The notes beneath the pieces were generated by a model that was not told where the DNA came from, did no database searches, and was given only the letters and a program-made list of their open reading frames with translations. From the NCBI RefSeq assembly GCF_005239225.2, contig NC_133300.1, forward strand, positions 21,255,584-21,319,583: 64,000 nucleotides of DNA, given 5' to 3'. This DNA is from Populus alba (lineage: Eukaryota > Streptophyta > Magnoliopsida > Malpighiales > Salicaceae). How positions within the stretch are numbered: position 1 is the stretch's first letter; the number at the start of each line of letters is the position of its first letter. The translations under genes were made by a program, and so were the position numbers. Below, in pieces: positions 21,641-34,554 of this stretch.

Positions 21641-24181
21641 GAATAGAGGAAGGCTTGATTTGTTAATAAGTTGTTTTGGTATTCTTCAGCTTCAATAATT
21701 GTTCTTTGAAACAAGAACAAGTTAATGAAATTTCGAAGAAAATAAATTAATTGAACCCTAAACAAATAAAAAGGGTGTTCCAGTATATCTTCTTCTTCTT
21801 CTTCCTTCTTCATCTTCTACAGCTTCCTCCCATCATTTTCAAGAGTGCCTTTTGAAACTTTAATTATCTCTCTTCAGCTTCATATGAATAATGAAGCTTC
21901 TCTTTTCCATTCCTTTTTTTTTTTTTTTTTCAAAGAGTATTTTTTATTTTAATTTTATCATGATATTTATTTTTTAACAGTCATCCTATTTATTTTGTGA
22001 TCCTATTTATTTTTTTAATCAAATAAGTTAATTAGATTATATTCAAGTAATTCTCATAGTATTTAATTTTAAATCCATGATAAGTAAGGGAGCACGTTAA
22101 AAGATTTTTTTTTTTTTAAATTTGTTTTATTAAACAATCAGGTTATTTTTAGATCTGACAAAGTAAATTGTAGTTTTTTTTAGGATTGTGGTAACGGTTA
22201 CAGTTCAAGTGTTTTTTATTTGAAAATATAAATAGTATTTTTTTATTTTTAAAAAATTATTTTAAGATCAATATATAAAAAAAAATCTAAAAAAATATAT
22301 AAAAAATATAGTTTTTAAAAAATAATTTAAAATTAAAAAACATACAGTTTGTACGAGCTAAAGATATTGAACTGTTTGAATTAGCGGTCTAATTATTAGC
22401 ATCAACGGCAACAAATCTTTCCCAGATTGCAGTTTTCAGCCATGGTCCTGTGGCAGCAGTGACCGTTTCATTAATATGGGCTTAGGCCCAGTATTGATGA
22501 ACCCACAAGGCCCATTTTAGACTGCAACTCCATGTCCTATGGGCATTCTCAGCCAGCAGGAACTAGGCCCATTTCCTATGCTAAGGTTTATGTTATTACA
22601 CTTTCAAACTGGCTCTAATAAATATGACAAAAACAAGCCTAAATAAATCTTGTCTGCTTTTGGTTAATCAAATTCTTGTCTTAGATGGCTGCAGGATACC
22701 GCTTCCTAATGAAATTTTTTTTTTTAAAAAAAAAAACAAAAGCAATTGCAATTGCGGGCTTTAGCTCTCTTTGATCTCTTTGAATAGATTAGCTCTAGGT
22801 TTTATCAGTATGCGTCTCTTTCTGGGCCAACTGCCCTGTGGTCAGTAGGGTTGAAGCCCATGCTCTGAGGTTTTCTCCGGCATGTTTCTCGCTTTCCTTA
22901 AGACCAGAGGGAAGACTCCAAGCAACCAAACAAAAAGTAGAGCATATGGACAATGAAAGCCATGCCCATCACTTGCCTCGTGGAAATTCTGGAGGCAAAG
23001 AAACAGGAGAACAGAAAAAATATGTGTAAATCGTAGACAACCTGACAGAATTATCTTAGGTCAACACGGTTACTCATTAAGATAGCTATCCTTGGAAAAA
23101 GTCAATGCTTGGTTGCTTGTTTATTATTATTTTTTTTATTATGATAATGATTGTTTTTTATTTAAAAATATATTAAAATAATATTTTTTATTTTTTAAAA
23201 TTTATTTTTAATTATATCAAAACAATCTAAAAATAAAATAAATATTAATTTTAGACTTAGTTTCCAAACTATAATAATAAAAGCTACAATATATTAAGCA
23301 TTCACAATCTCAAGAAGCTTGAAAGCAATAACATTAATCTTAGTACTCGTGTATCTCAGACTCTATTTGATATCATGATATAGATATTTTTAGTCTAAAA
23401 ATAACTTTGAAAATGATTTGATTTTTATTATTTAAATATATTTTTCATTAAGAGTGTGATATAAACTTTAATTTAAAAATAATTATAATTTATGGCTTCT
23501 TTTAGATTTAATTTCTAAATTATAATTATAAAAGCTACATTATCTTAAATTAACACTTAATGCATAGTATTTATAATCTCAAGGAATATATAATGTATAT
23601 TTGAAAATGTGATTTTAGTTATTTTTTAAAGTATTTTTTATGTTGAAATATATTAAAAAGATGTTTTTTTATTTTTTTAATTTTTTTTTTGAAAACAACC
23701 CATTAAAATAATTTAACATATAAAATAAAATTAATTTTTAATAAAAAAATAATTTTTTTAAAAAATATAAATTCATCCACGTTTTCGGGCTCATAGCTTT
23801 TCATTCGGAAGTCATCTGTGGGTCAACTGTCAATAATTGTATACAATGAACCTTTTTTTAAAAAAAAAAAACCAAAAAACCAAAAAAGCATGACTTTGAA
23901 TTTAGCTACCAAACTTAATTTTCACCAATCAGAATCTTCTGGATTGAAAATGAAGTGTGAAAAAAGAGAGAAGAATTATGACCTTTTGAAATAGTGATAT
24001 TGTATGAAGACGCGTGGAAACTGCTTGGAAAAGTCCTTTGCGATTGCATTCATTATCTTCGCAGACACGCATAACAATCATTAAACAGGAACACCCTCTT
24101 CCTCTAACCAAAAGTAAAATCTTAGCCTCAACTGATCAGCTTCTTCTGATCTGAGCACTTTAATTTCTTTGAGTGACAGAA
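21641..24181. other. Intergenic spacer with a site II motif cluster and AT-rich repeats
   Basis: Near 22470-22580 there are four GGCCCA/TGGGC motifs (TGGGCTTAGGCCCA, AGGCCCATTTT, ATGGGCATT, TAGGCCCATTT), a pattern known as site II in plant promoters bound by TCP factors. No matching gene start was found nearby; a short frame at 22946-23029 (MDNESHAHHLPRGNSGGKE) is unsupported. Segments at 22170-22340, 23100-23290 and 23400-23760 are AT-rich and resemble old non-autonomous DNA elements, including the terminus-like ATTGTGGTAACGGTTAC. Confidence 0.4.
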
Positions 24182-25548
24182 ATGTCTCATAGGAAAATTT
24201 CACCTCCACAGTATGAGCAGACAGGAACACCCTCTTCCTCTAATCATCCTGGTTCGTCTTCTGGTTCTCCCCAGGATCATCAATTCGTATTGCTGTATCT
24301 AAATAAATTAATATTGTGTAGATAACTTTAATTCATTGACTTGCAGGTGCAGCTGAATATGTAGATGCAGCCGGGGGATCAAGCAGAACCATTGCAAATT
24401 ACTTTGACCGTGGTAATTAAGACTCCTTCCCTTGAATTATTTGATGTATTGCTCTTTATTTTTCTCATTAGGAATCGATAAATCAAGGATGGGTTTCTTC
24501 TTCAGAGAAAACTAACATCATTAATCATGTGTTATAATTGCAGTTAGATCGGCTGGTCTCTTAGACACAATGAAATTTGAGGCAAAGAAAATCAGAGAAG
24601 GCGGGAGGAGGAACATTTTCAATCAGAAATTTGACGTTAGAGCAGGAGAAAAGCTGCTAAAGGCATCACACTGCTTTTTCTCAATTGAAACTGGTGCTGT
24701 TGCAGGACTTCTCTTTATTTCAACTGAAAAGATAGCATTCTGCAGTCAGAGATCAATTACCTTCAATTTTCCTCTTTTGCAGCAAAATCAAACAGTTGAA
24801 CAGGTGAATAAGTATTTCCTCTTTACTATATTTTTCTTGTCTCAACTAGGCGAAGTCTTGTTCAATTGATTGCAAGCTGTGGTTTTATTTTTTTTAAAAT
24901 GTATTGATACACTAAAATATTGAAGCATAGGATGCAGAGTTCGTCTGTCTTCAATTTCTTCCTTAAAAAAAGACAGACTTCATTTCTAAACCATGGAGAT
25001 ATTCAACTCAGTTAGACCTGATTAACCTAGTAGGTGAATTGATAATCTGGCCATTCATGTTAAAATCGAGTTTTGAATTGAATAGGTCAATCCACCCAAT
25101 TCATTATCTGGCGCTAACAGAGACTTAAGGTAATAACTACAAGTATTTTCCATGAGGGGTTGAACTTATTAAAGGGGGCGCTGTAGCATCCCCATAATTT
25201 GGAACATTTTACATTTTAGTCTTAAAATTTCTCATGTTTCTTTTAATTGACTTATGAGTTTTATGAACTGTAAATCATATAATGAAACAACTGAACTGTA
25301 TGAATTTGCATGGTTAATTGGTCCTGTATGCAAAAGAAACCTGACTCGTTGAAACTTGATATATTCATGAGCAGTTTGAGATACCACTGAGGAGCATTAG
25401 ATGGAGCAACTATGGTCATCCGCAACAGAAGATCCTACAAATAAGAACAGAAGATAATTCTGAATTCCTGTTCATGGACTTCTTGCGTTACGAAAAAGCT
25501 CGTCAAAACTTTGAGAAAGCAATGCGCAAACTCTACCAAGCTAGGTAA
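24182..25548 (+). CDS. GEM-like protein with GRAM domain
   Basis: Four exons: 24182-24251 (its donor could also lie about 12 bases later), 24347-24412, 24544-24803 and 25375-25548, giving about 189 residues. The landmark order fits the plant GEM-like (GLABRA2 expression modulator) family: SSRTIANYFDRVRSAG, then the GRAM domain in exons 3-4 with NIFNQKFDVRAGEKLLKASH, GLLFISTEKIAFCS and FEIPLRSIRWSN, ending DFLRYEKARQNFEKAMRKLY. GRAM domains bind lipids or proteins, and family members act in epidermal patterning and hormone responses. The N-terminal proline-rich region is much shorter than in most relatives. The first donor (GTTCGT) is weak, so the N-terminus is the least certain part. A paralogous orphan exon lies at 30391-30654. 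Confidence 0.82.
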
Positions 25549-28500
25549 TTTCAAAGCAAAAGATTAAGGAGTTGATCTCAAGATCAGACAAGTGCAATGG
25601 TGATGAAGTTCCGAGGCGAAAGAAAAAGGCTCATCTTTTAGACAACATTGTTGTCTTAATTTTAACAGTTTGCAGTACACATTTTACGTACAAAGTTGTA
25701 GTTTAGAGAGCACATCAAGAGGAAATGCTCAAAGGGTTTCCTAGCTACCTTTTCCGTTTCCATGGATGATTGAAACCAAATATTCTTCATTTCGGAGGGG
25801 AAAAAGAAAAACAGGAAATAGTAGATATTAATATTGAGATAGGAGAAGGATTCCCAGATCAAGTAATTAGATTTGTAGTCTAAAAAGAGAGTTTGTGTTT
25901 AGAATTTTGATTAAACTAGTATTTAGAATTCTTCTTGGAATATGATAATTATCCTGTAATCCCTTTATAAATACAAGGTTCATGCATTCAGAATGCATGG
26001 TGTAGGTGTGTTGAATATGTATGGATTAAAGAAGGGAGGTTCAAAATTTATTTGTGTGCTAAGTTTTCAATAATTGATATCAGAGTTTTAATAAAAAGGA
26101 GACTAATTTTAATCTGAATGATTGGATTAGAGGTCAATGTTAAGAAAGAGTACTTAATTTGTGATTATTAGGCCTCCATTCTTAATTTGCACATATAGCC
26201 TCAGCATATTTTTCTTCCCAGAACGTCCAACTTTAGTAAAGGGACCTTAAAGATCTTAGATGAGGCAGCGAGGGAGTGTTTTTACGGAAAAATATAATTA
26301 ATTATTAAACACGATACTTTATTTTCTATATATCCATGTGAAATCAATTCACGAAGTCCTATACGTGTAATTAAGGTCAATTCTTGTACGCCAGGTCCCA
26401 TATAAATTGTCAAATTCCTGGTATGAAATGTATTTTTTCCATATCAAGTGGTCCAATGAAAAGTAATTTTTCCATATCAAGTGGTCCAATATATCCTACA
26501 ATTTATGAGAAAATAATAATATATTATATGTCGTCTGCATGCATTTATTATTGCACGAGAGATCCAATATATCTCTTTGAATTTCTAAAAGATTTATAAT
26601 AGTGGTGATTGATTTAGGTTTGTGCGTGTTGGAAAACTGTACATCAATTTAACTAAATACATCATTCAAAAGTCTCACTCTTTTTTTTTTCCTTCTTTGT
26701 GCAATTAAAATTAAAATTAATTAATCTACAAAATAATACAATCAATTATACAATTTAACCCCAAGAATTTTACATAGAAAATCCGATGATGCGCATAGAA
26801 AAGAAAACCATAAGACTATAATCCACCTAAAAACCTTTCACTAACAACAAACAATGAGTTTACAAGTGTTCTTCCTTAACTATAATTAAGGAGTGCAACA
26901 TTTATAATATCAAGAACAATTTATTCTTGAAATATAATAAAATTAAAAAAAAAGTAGGTTTGAAAAAATCTTATAACACTAACAACTCTGTTTTGAGAAA
27001 AATAAAAATAAAAGCATTATATATATATATTTAAAACTTGTTGTAAAAATCTTAACCTGATCTAATAATAAATAAGTTGAAAATCGTTGAAGACATTGCT
27101 CATCTTTCTCTCTTCTTTTTTTCCTTTTGTGCTCACTCCTTTTTTCTTGCAAAACCATTATACCTAGACAATGAATTTTTCTAGTTATATAACCTGCTTA
27201 GCTTCTTTTATTCATTTAAAAGATGTGGTGATCTATTATATATAACAAATTCTCCCCTTAGTCATCATGTAAGGAATTTTTCATGTGGATGATTAGCTTG
27301 TAAACTTAAATTTAGTAAGCTTTACCAAGCTTCTTTTTCTTTTACGAAGCCTTATCATGTCTGACATATTATTATTGATATGATTCTTTTCACTAACAAA
27401 TGATTTCATATCTATAGCATTTTGAATACATTGACATTTAAAATTAATGTGTGTTTGATTGGGAGTGAAAAATAAAATGATTACTAAGATATATTTCACT
27501 TTGACTGTCACAATACAGCATAAATTTTTCTTGAACTAGTCTAAGTTAATGTAATAAAATCTTCATTCGTAGCCACTGTAACATCCTCATCATTTGTATA
27601 GAGATTTCCTCACAATAAATCTAAAAACAATGTAATTTTTTTTTTTTAATTTTTAGTTAGAAACAATCACCCGGTTATTATAAATCTTTCTGGAATTTCA
27701 AAATTTTTTATCTTCCTAGAATTTTTTTAATTTTTTTAAAAATAATTTTGACATATTAATCAAGATTCAGAGGAAGAGAAAAATTAATTTATAGAGGTTA
27801 TTAGCTCCATTGCTACATGGAGGAGATGGAATTAAAAGATGGACATGGAATGTACGATCGAGTAATAAAATCGACCTTTACGCGGCTATGACGTCGAAAG
27901 ATAGAAAATAAAATCTTTTGTTTAATAATTAATTACATGACCTTTTCTTAAGTAGAAAATTAAAATCACGTTCTCAAATGTCAATTGTTAATGCACGGAA
28001 ACTGTCAGTAGAACCCTTGTAAAGGCTCAACTGATAGACTTCAAATTCAGTCTATCAGAGTTGAATTAGTCCGAATTAAAATTGTTTTTAAAAACATCTG
28101 ATTTACTTGTTGCCTGGGTTGACCAATAAAATTTAATCAAAATTCAATTAATTTTTTTTTTACAAAACAATATTTTTAACCTATTTTTTTTTTTAAAATA
28201 AAATTAATCTATATCAACTTCGATTATCATTCAATATGATAGTTAATTGTGTGATCTATGGGTTGGTGTACACAGTCACGGGCTTATATCCTCCCTCTTC
28301 CCCTTATTTTCTATTTACTTAATTTTATAATTTTCTGTAGGGATTACCATTTGGGCCTTCACCTTAATTGCTATATCGGTGATAAGAAGTTGAAGTGGTT
28401 GGAGTTTCATAAAAAAAGTGTGGCATTTTGGGATTTTATTTACAGAAATTAATAAGATGTTTTTTCCTTCTACTTTCTAGAAAAGACACCTTTTTCCATG

Positions 28501-29531
28501 CAGTAAATTACAATTAAAAATATCGTAACAAATGACAAGTATTAAAAATATTTTTGTATCAAAATAACATGTATTAAGATTTATGTACTTGATTATTATA
28601 AAATGAAAGTTAAAGTATCAATAGTCATTTAAGAAAAAATGATACGTCGTCTAATAATTTAAAATTGACGAAAGGTGGAAGGAAGTGTGTACTTGATTGA
28701 ATATTTTGAAAAAATTGGTGTACTTAAATGGAAAAGATTAAGATTCATGTGCTTGATTGAGAGAAGATGGAAGATTGGCGTACTAGCAAATTATTAATGA
28801 AACTTGCATGTCTCCTTCTTTTTGTTCTTTCCAAGGTCAATGAAGGTTCATCTACATATATATATAATCTGCAAGGCATCTCAAATATTTTTGTCTAATC
28901 CTGCATGCTCCATGATTAAAAAATAAGGATACCCATTACATAAAAGAATAGGGAAGTGCCCTAATAATTTGTGATGGCAACAACATCCAGTGCTGTATTA
29001 TATTACGACACCGTTTGATAACACGGTACACCGGAGGTTGCATCGCTGCACACCGCGTTGCCCTCCGGGTTGGTTGCCACAAAATTAAACCCTATCCCAA
29101 CACTAGGCCTGTTTTTGAGAGAGACGACAAACAATATTTGTGGAAGAAAATGCTTTCACGTAACTGGTAACTGAAATACTACGAATCAATTTATGGAAAG
29201 TGACAACTCTTTTGAATTTATTATTGCATGACCCACAACAGGATAGACTTGGACCATAATAGCCCTCTACACCACACTGCCATGATTTTGGGTGGCTCAT
29301 ATATTTTATTTTTTCTTTTCTTTTTATAGTTGTCTTCTTCTTCGTAAAATTTAACGAGTTTTCTTAACTGGACTGGCTTTTTTGGTTGATTTTTGACGAT
29401 GAGATTATAGTAAAATTGAATACGAAAGCTTCTTCCATGGAACTCCTTAACCTTAGGCTTATATACAATTCCAAATCTAACCTAGTTGTATCTCTCTTCA
29501 ACCGAAAAGCTAGCATAAAAAAGAAAGGCAA
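25549..29531. other. AT-rich intergenic spacer
   Basis: No supported gene over about 4 kb. A 24-base unit (TTTTTCCATATCAAGTGGTC and neighbours) is directly repeated at about 26434 and 26468. Poly-T/A tracts occur throughout. A GC-richer patch at 28990-29080 (CACCGTTTGATAACACGGTA) resembles the terminus of a small DNA element but its partner was not found. Confidence 0.4.
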
Positions 29532-30145
29532 ATGGAAAAGATATTTGTTTTAGTTTGTGTGTTCTTTCTTCGCAGCATCATCTCTTCGCACGCGATTTCT
29601 TCTTGCAATGGCCCTTGTAATACCTTGAATGATTGTGATGGCCAGCTTATATGCATCAAAGGCAAATGCAATGATGGTCCTGATGTTGGCACCCACATAT
29701 GCAAAGGAGGAGGCAATTAACAGCCCTTCTTCTCCACCACCTTCAGGCAATTGCCCTCTCTCAGGAGAACGTTCATGTAAAGCGCCATCCTTCCCAGCTA
29801 AATATAAATGCTCACCTCCAGTGACATCCACTACGAAAGCTAAATTAACTTTGAACAATTTTAGTGAATAAGGCGATGAAGGAGGAGCACCGTCAGAGTG
29901 TGATGAGAGGTACCATGCCAAAACTGAGAGAGTGGTTGCGCTATCAACAGGGTGGTATGATGGGGGGTCAAGATGTGGGAGGATGATCAAGATTACTGCT
30001 AGTAATGGAAGGAGTGATAGCGAGCATGGGTTTCTGCCACCGTGTGAGAATAATATTGTTGATGGATCAGACGCTGTGTGGGAAGCTTAATTTGGGATTG
30101 GATAAGGATCTGGGTATTGTGCCTGTTACGTGGTCCATGGCATAG
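29532..30145 (+). pseudogene. Kiwellin (ripening-related protein) pseudogene
   Basis: The start is a clear kiwellin: a signal peptide (MEKIFVLVCVFFL) followed by SSCNGPCNTLNDCDGQLICI, GKCNDGPDVGTHIC. A frame change near 29715 leads to YKCSPPVTSTTKAKLTLN, an in-frame TAA at 29869-29871, then [40 protein letters not shown] and [14 protein letters not shown] stop there is followed, in another frame, by the family's C-terminal LGIVPVTWSMA, ending at 30143-30145. About 15 residues around the usual VDECD segment are missing. Kiwellins are secreted Cys-rich double-psi beta-barrel proteins, some of which neutralise fungal effectors. Two frame changes, two stops and a deletion make this copy non-functional. 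Confidence 0.85.
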
Positions 30146-30390
30146 CTAGCAAAGTTCATCTGAAATGGGCCAATCTTTCTTGCTGCTTATTCAGTGATCA
30201 TAAGGCGAATAGATAAAGATCTATTTGGCTGTTTCCTTTCTGAACAATTCCCCTCCAAAATAAGACTAAAGGTTGTACTCTTTGCATGAAATGATTAGTA
30301 TTGAAAAATGAACATCAGAACTTTTTTTTTTAAAAAAAATTCTAATTATTAAACTCCAGTCCACATTATGTGACATAATTTAATTTGCAG

Positions 30391-30654
30391 TGAGACTGGG
30401 GGCAAAACTCTCTGAGACAGTGAAAGTGAAGTTGAGATTAGGGGCAAAAACAACTCAGCAAGCTGGGACGGAGAATGTTTTCAAGCAGGAATTTGGTGTC
30501 GGAGAAGGAGAAGAGCTATTGAAGGCATCACAATGCTATTTATCAACCACAGCTGGTCCTATTGCAGGGCTCCACTGATAAGATTGCCTTCTGCAGTGAA
30601 AGGCCAATTACCATCCCTTCTCCTATTGGGCAATTTGTCAGAACACCCTACAAG
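30391..30654 (+). pseudogene. Orphan GRAM-domain exon of a GEM-like gene
   Basis: The exon is preceded by an acceptor (AATTTGCAG) and followed by a donor (AAG|GTGAGT). It encodes the GEM-like core: RLGAKLSETVKVKLRLGAK, NVFKQEFGVGEGEELLKASQ and CYLSTTAGPIAG. A deletion and frame change at about 30570 removes the usual LFIS segment, after which DKIAFCSERPITIPSPIGQF is read in a different frame. No matching upstream or downstream exons were found, so it is a fragment. It is a different paralogue from the gene at 24.2-25.5 kb. Confidence 0.75.
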
Positions 30655-31161
30655 GTGAGTCAATACTTGGGTTCTGATCAGTTTATGCAAGCAAACAAGA
30701 CTGTTACAGTGATTCATTTTCACCCTAAATGTTGAAGGATAGTAGTGTTATCCAACTTCTTCGTCCTCAGATAGAAAGGGGAAAAAATCCCTTCAATCTG
30801 ACAGCATCATGATAAAAAAAGATAATCAATTCTATTCTAAAAAAAATATCTCTTTGATGTGGACACTAACAAAGATCCTTTACATAACAGGATCATTTTC
30901 TTTTCCTTTTTTTTGTAAATCCTATTGCCTTGAAAAAGCCACAGCTGAAGTACAGAAATACTCACATATGACAATTTTCAATTCTGGTTTATGGATTCAT
31001 TGAAACATTATTAGAGCAGAGCCACGGGCTCTACTTGGAAAAAGAAGGCATACAGGGAAATTGAGACCACTAACATACTAAAACCAAGAACAAGAGCAGC
31101 ATAAAAAGGGTACTTCTATTAATACGAAGTAGGTAGCTCTTGCAAGGTTTTGAGCATTCAT
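30655..31161. other. Spacer downstream of Kunitz copy A
   Basis: No gene seen. It should contain the 3' untranslated region of Kunitz copy A on the minus strand; no polyadenylation signal was fixed. Confidence 0.4.
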
Positions 31162-31791
31162 TCACGAGTTTTTCTTCAAAGCTTTCTTGAACTGGACTTT
31201 GAAAGGTAGTAACGCATCACTAAGAGACAGTGTTCTAGTCCCATTATCCTCAATATAAATCCCAATATCCCTGCATAAAACTCCACAGTTACAAACTTTA
31301 GTAGGACAGAAAACAAGCTTGTAGTCATCATCAGCTTTCTCAATCTGGAACCAGTTGGTCACCGTATTAAAACCAGGATTTCCTTCAACCCCACCAGTTG
31401 ACACAAACCATTGTACCTTCGAGTTCGAAGACTTTATAATCTTCCATACAGTTGATTGGGGACATGTTGTCTTCGCTAAAAACTTGATGTTAAGATCAGC
31501 AGAAACAAGGATCACACCTTTCTTGTCGTCGGCAGCTGGTGTAAAAGTAAGTGGAAGACCCTTTGATACCTCAAGACGGTCCTGGACAACAGCAAGTGGG
31601 CAGCTGGTTTTGTTGCTAGCCATTGTAATCCCACCTCCTCTCCCACGGAACACTGGCAAGATATAGTATTTGGTGCCTGCTACAAGCTTTTCACCATCAA
31701 TGTCCAGCACTGGTTCAGCAGCAGCAATTGACTGCTTTGTGCAGGCAAAGGCAAGGAGGAGTAAGCACAACCATAACATTGGATAATTCAT
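31162..31791 (-). CDS. Kunitz-type protease inhibitor, copy A (divergent)
   Basis: An intronless 209-residue protein, as usual for plant Kunitz (STI/miraculin-like) inhibitors. A hydrophobic signal peptide covers about residues 1-24. The Kunitz signature follows (PVLDIDGEKLVAGTKYYILP), then SCPLAVVQDRLEVSKGLPL, the paired cysteines C64 and C110, and the C-terminal FCPTKVCNCGVLCRDIGIY with C162, C167, C169 and C173. Possible N-glycosylation sites are N60 (NKT) and N183 (NGT). Family members are secreted or vacuolar and block digestive serine or cysteine proteases; many are wound-induced. This copy is clearly diverged from B-E and sits outside their duplicated block. Inhibitory specificity cannot be read from the sequence. 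Confidence 0.93.
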   Translation of the reverse strand: MNYPMLWLCLLLLAFACTKQSIAAAEPVLDIDGEKLVAGTKYYILPVFRGRGGGITMASNKTSCPLAVVQDRLEVSKGLPLTFTPAADDKKGVILVSADLNIKFLAKTTCPQSTVWKIIKSSNSKVQWFVSTGGVEGNPGFNTVTNWFQIEKADDDYKLVFCPTKVCNCGVLCRDIGIYIEDNGTRTLSLSDALLPFKVQFKKALKKNS

Positions 31792-32701
31792 GTTTATCTT
31801 CTATTGATATATTTTTTTCTTGGATGTAAAAATCATTGGAGAGGAGATTCAATTTATCGAACTAGAATTGGGAAAGGGATGCACCGATAGGTGCTAGAAA
31901 TAAATAATTGGATAACTCATGGAGCACATGTATCTTGTCTTGGCTGTAATCATTACTTCCATCACGCCAACTTTATTTGACTTCTTAAAGTAAGTGCTAT
32001 GCCTCAAAAAATAGGTGAGAACTCATCGGTGAAACTCGAGCATCTTGACTTAATGTTATCGTGCTTCTTATTCTTTATGCCTTATCCGGAACGGGATCAC
32101 TACAGATCAGTAAGGTCTCCATGTCTTCAATCTTTATTAAGTTGGTGGAGTGAGCATTTGATTGTTTTAGAATGGAGTGAGCACATGTATCTTGTTTTGT
32201 CTAGTTTGGCGTGTTCAAGTCGTAGTTTGGTGTGATCGACGAAAACATGCCCACATACTGTAACCATTCCGATGAACTTCCAAGCTCTCCCCAGTCCAAA
32301 TCCAGCTCAAGAACAATAAACTCCCCCCTCTCCCAACTCCAAGATCTTTATATTGTTTTAGAATTCAAAAGCAAAATACAAGAAGGTCCCATTATTATTT
32401 GAAAAACCATGGTTAATTTCATTCAAACATCACCGTAGCAGAGCCAAGGTCTCCACCCAGAGAAAGAATCACATATCAGAACCCGAAGTGTTTGATTAGA
32501 CGAATTACAAACTGTAAATAAAAGAGTCCCCTTATACAGTAATGAAAAGTTAATTATAAGAACATTGTATTATTAAATGTTTAATTTAAAAACAATATCC
32601 TTTCTATATAAATCTTTAGAATCTTCCGGGGCAGATGTGGCTTTGGATCATAATATCCTATTATCACACGTCAGAAATGCATGGTGCACAGGCTTTACTA
32701 A
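31792..32701. other. Spacer upstream of Kunitz copy A
   Basis: This holds the promoter of copy A at its left end. No other gene was recognised; the open frames at 31999-32235 and 32577-32774 have no family features. Confidence 0.4.
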
Positions 32702-32914
32702 GGTAGCGATTAGGAACGCGGTTGAAACTGCGTTATCAAAAAATTCAAAAGTTTTTTTTTTTACTAAAATTTAATGCGGTTTGTACTTTTTGGATCATTT
32801 TGATATGCTAATGTCAAAATAATTTTTTTAAAAATAAAAAAAACATCATTAGCATGTATTTTGACATGAAAAGTTATTTGAAAAGCAACCGTTACCACAC
32901 TGTCAAACACGCTC
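32702..32914. mobile_element. Small PIF/Harbinger-like MITE
   Basis: A 213-base segment flanked by TAA on both sides (32699-32701 and 32915-32917). Its right end, read inward, is GAGCGTGTTTGACAGTGTGG, closely similar to the left terminus of the large Harbinger element at 6717 (GGGCGTGTTTGGTATTGTGG). The left end is more diverged. The interior has an inverted pair around GCTAATG/CATTAGC. It fits a non-autonomous Harbinger derivative. Confidence 0.55.
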
Positions 32915-32990
32915 TAAGAGTCGAAACGAGAAAGCACAAGCCCAACAATGGATAGAAAAGGCCCAAACCACATAATCTCTAGATATGTCC

Positions 32991-33778
32991 AGGTTGTCAA
33001 TTTTATTTCGTTTCGCCTGAAATGACCGAAACATTCTATACCAATTCAAAAAACGAAACAAAACGGAACAAATTTCATCTTATTTTAAATCTTGGTCTGT
33101 TTCGAATTTTTCGGCTAAATTCTATCCGGAACGTTCCGGTTTTATTCCACATGTTCCGTTCTGCTCTTGAAAAGCCATTAAATCCAATTGAACATTGTTC
33201 AATTTAATTAATTAAACCATCCATTTATAAAAAGCTCTTTTTCATTATTATTTTCAATAACAATGATATTAATAATAATATTGAAAATTATTATAAATAT
33301 TTTCATTAACAATGATATTAATTTTTTAAAATTAGATTTATCACTAATTTATATGGTTTATATTCATGTTGTTTTTTTATGTTTAAACTTTGTAAGAATT
33401 TGAGCAAAACAAGGGATGCTTTGGATTCCATTAGCCTTGATAACAGTGACCTAACTTTATATTTAAAATATTTTTTGTTAAAACATTTTACTTTTATAAT
33501 ATTTTGATATTTTGTTTAAATTGAATTAGTTTAAGTTAAAGATCTATTTAATCTTGACTATTTAGAAATATTTTAAATTTTTAAAATTATATTTATTTGA
33601 CATTATATGTTTGTATTGCATAATTTATAATTAATTTATCTTGAATTTGAATTATGTTGTTGAATATATATATATAAACAATACAACCTCGAAACGACAT
33701 GTCGAAACATTCCAAAACTGAAACATTTTATTTCAATTGAAAAAATAAAATACCTACCAAAACGGAATTGCCAACCTT
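32991..33778. mobile_element. Putative non-autonomous DNA element
   Basis: The ends form an imperfect inverted repeat: AGGTTGTCAATTTTATTTCG at the left and, read inward from the right, AAGGTTGGCAATTCCGTTTTG. The interior is AT-rich with a GGAACGTTCCGG palindrome near 33130 and no coding capacity. No convincing target duplication was found, so the class is open. Confidence 0.4.
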
Positions 33779-34554
33779 GATTTATAGACGAAATAATTTA
33801 TCCTTCTCCTCCCATTGCTTGGTAACTAGGAAAATCAGGTAATGACATGTACGTTAGTTTCTTGATCTTTTTTTTACCCATAAAAGAGTGTCTTGAAATT
33901 ATAAATGGGTTTATCAAGATTTTTAAGTTGTTTTTTTTTCTTATTTTTAAATGAAAAAAATTGAAAAATTGGTTTTTAAGGTTTGAAAACTCAAACCCTC
34001 ACTTTTCACCCACCTTCGATGGACATAATCTTAATCAGGAGACAAAGTGAAACTTATCACTTTAGATCACATGTTGGCTTAAAAAAATGAGGACCACCTT
34101 AATTAGAAAACAACATTAAGTAAAAAGGCAAACATGGTTGTTTCATTTTTGCACGAAAAACTTCATTTTCAAGCAAAAAAAAAAAAAAAAAGTTTCATTT
34201 ACGCTTTTTTTTTTTTTTTAATTGAGAATAGGTTTTGTTTGATTTTCCAGAGATGAGTTCATACCAAATGATAGATTATTCGAATATCAGTGTTCGATAC
34301 TCTATATTTTTCAGCTGTTAAATTTTCCTGAAACACATGGTTTCGGCAACCATTGAGAAAGAAGTAAGGAGACCAACGTCACAATAGTCAACATTGTTTC
34401 TTTATTAAGTAAGAGATCAAGTCACTAGCAACATACACTTGTATGTAACGACATGAGATACATTTTAATTTCCAAATATGGAATTTATTCCTACAGAAGC
34501 ACATGGCGTAGCTTATTGATATTGTGTTTGAGCATGCATCATCGATCATGATCT

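Noticed and set aside
24313..24346. In-frame extension of GEM-like exon 1 through the first intron
   Set aside because: It meets stop codons, and the exon 2 acceptor with phase matching supports splicing instead.
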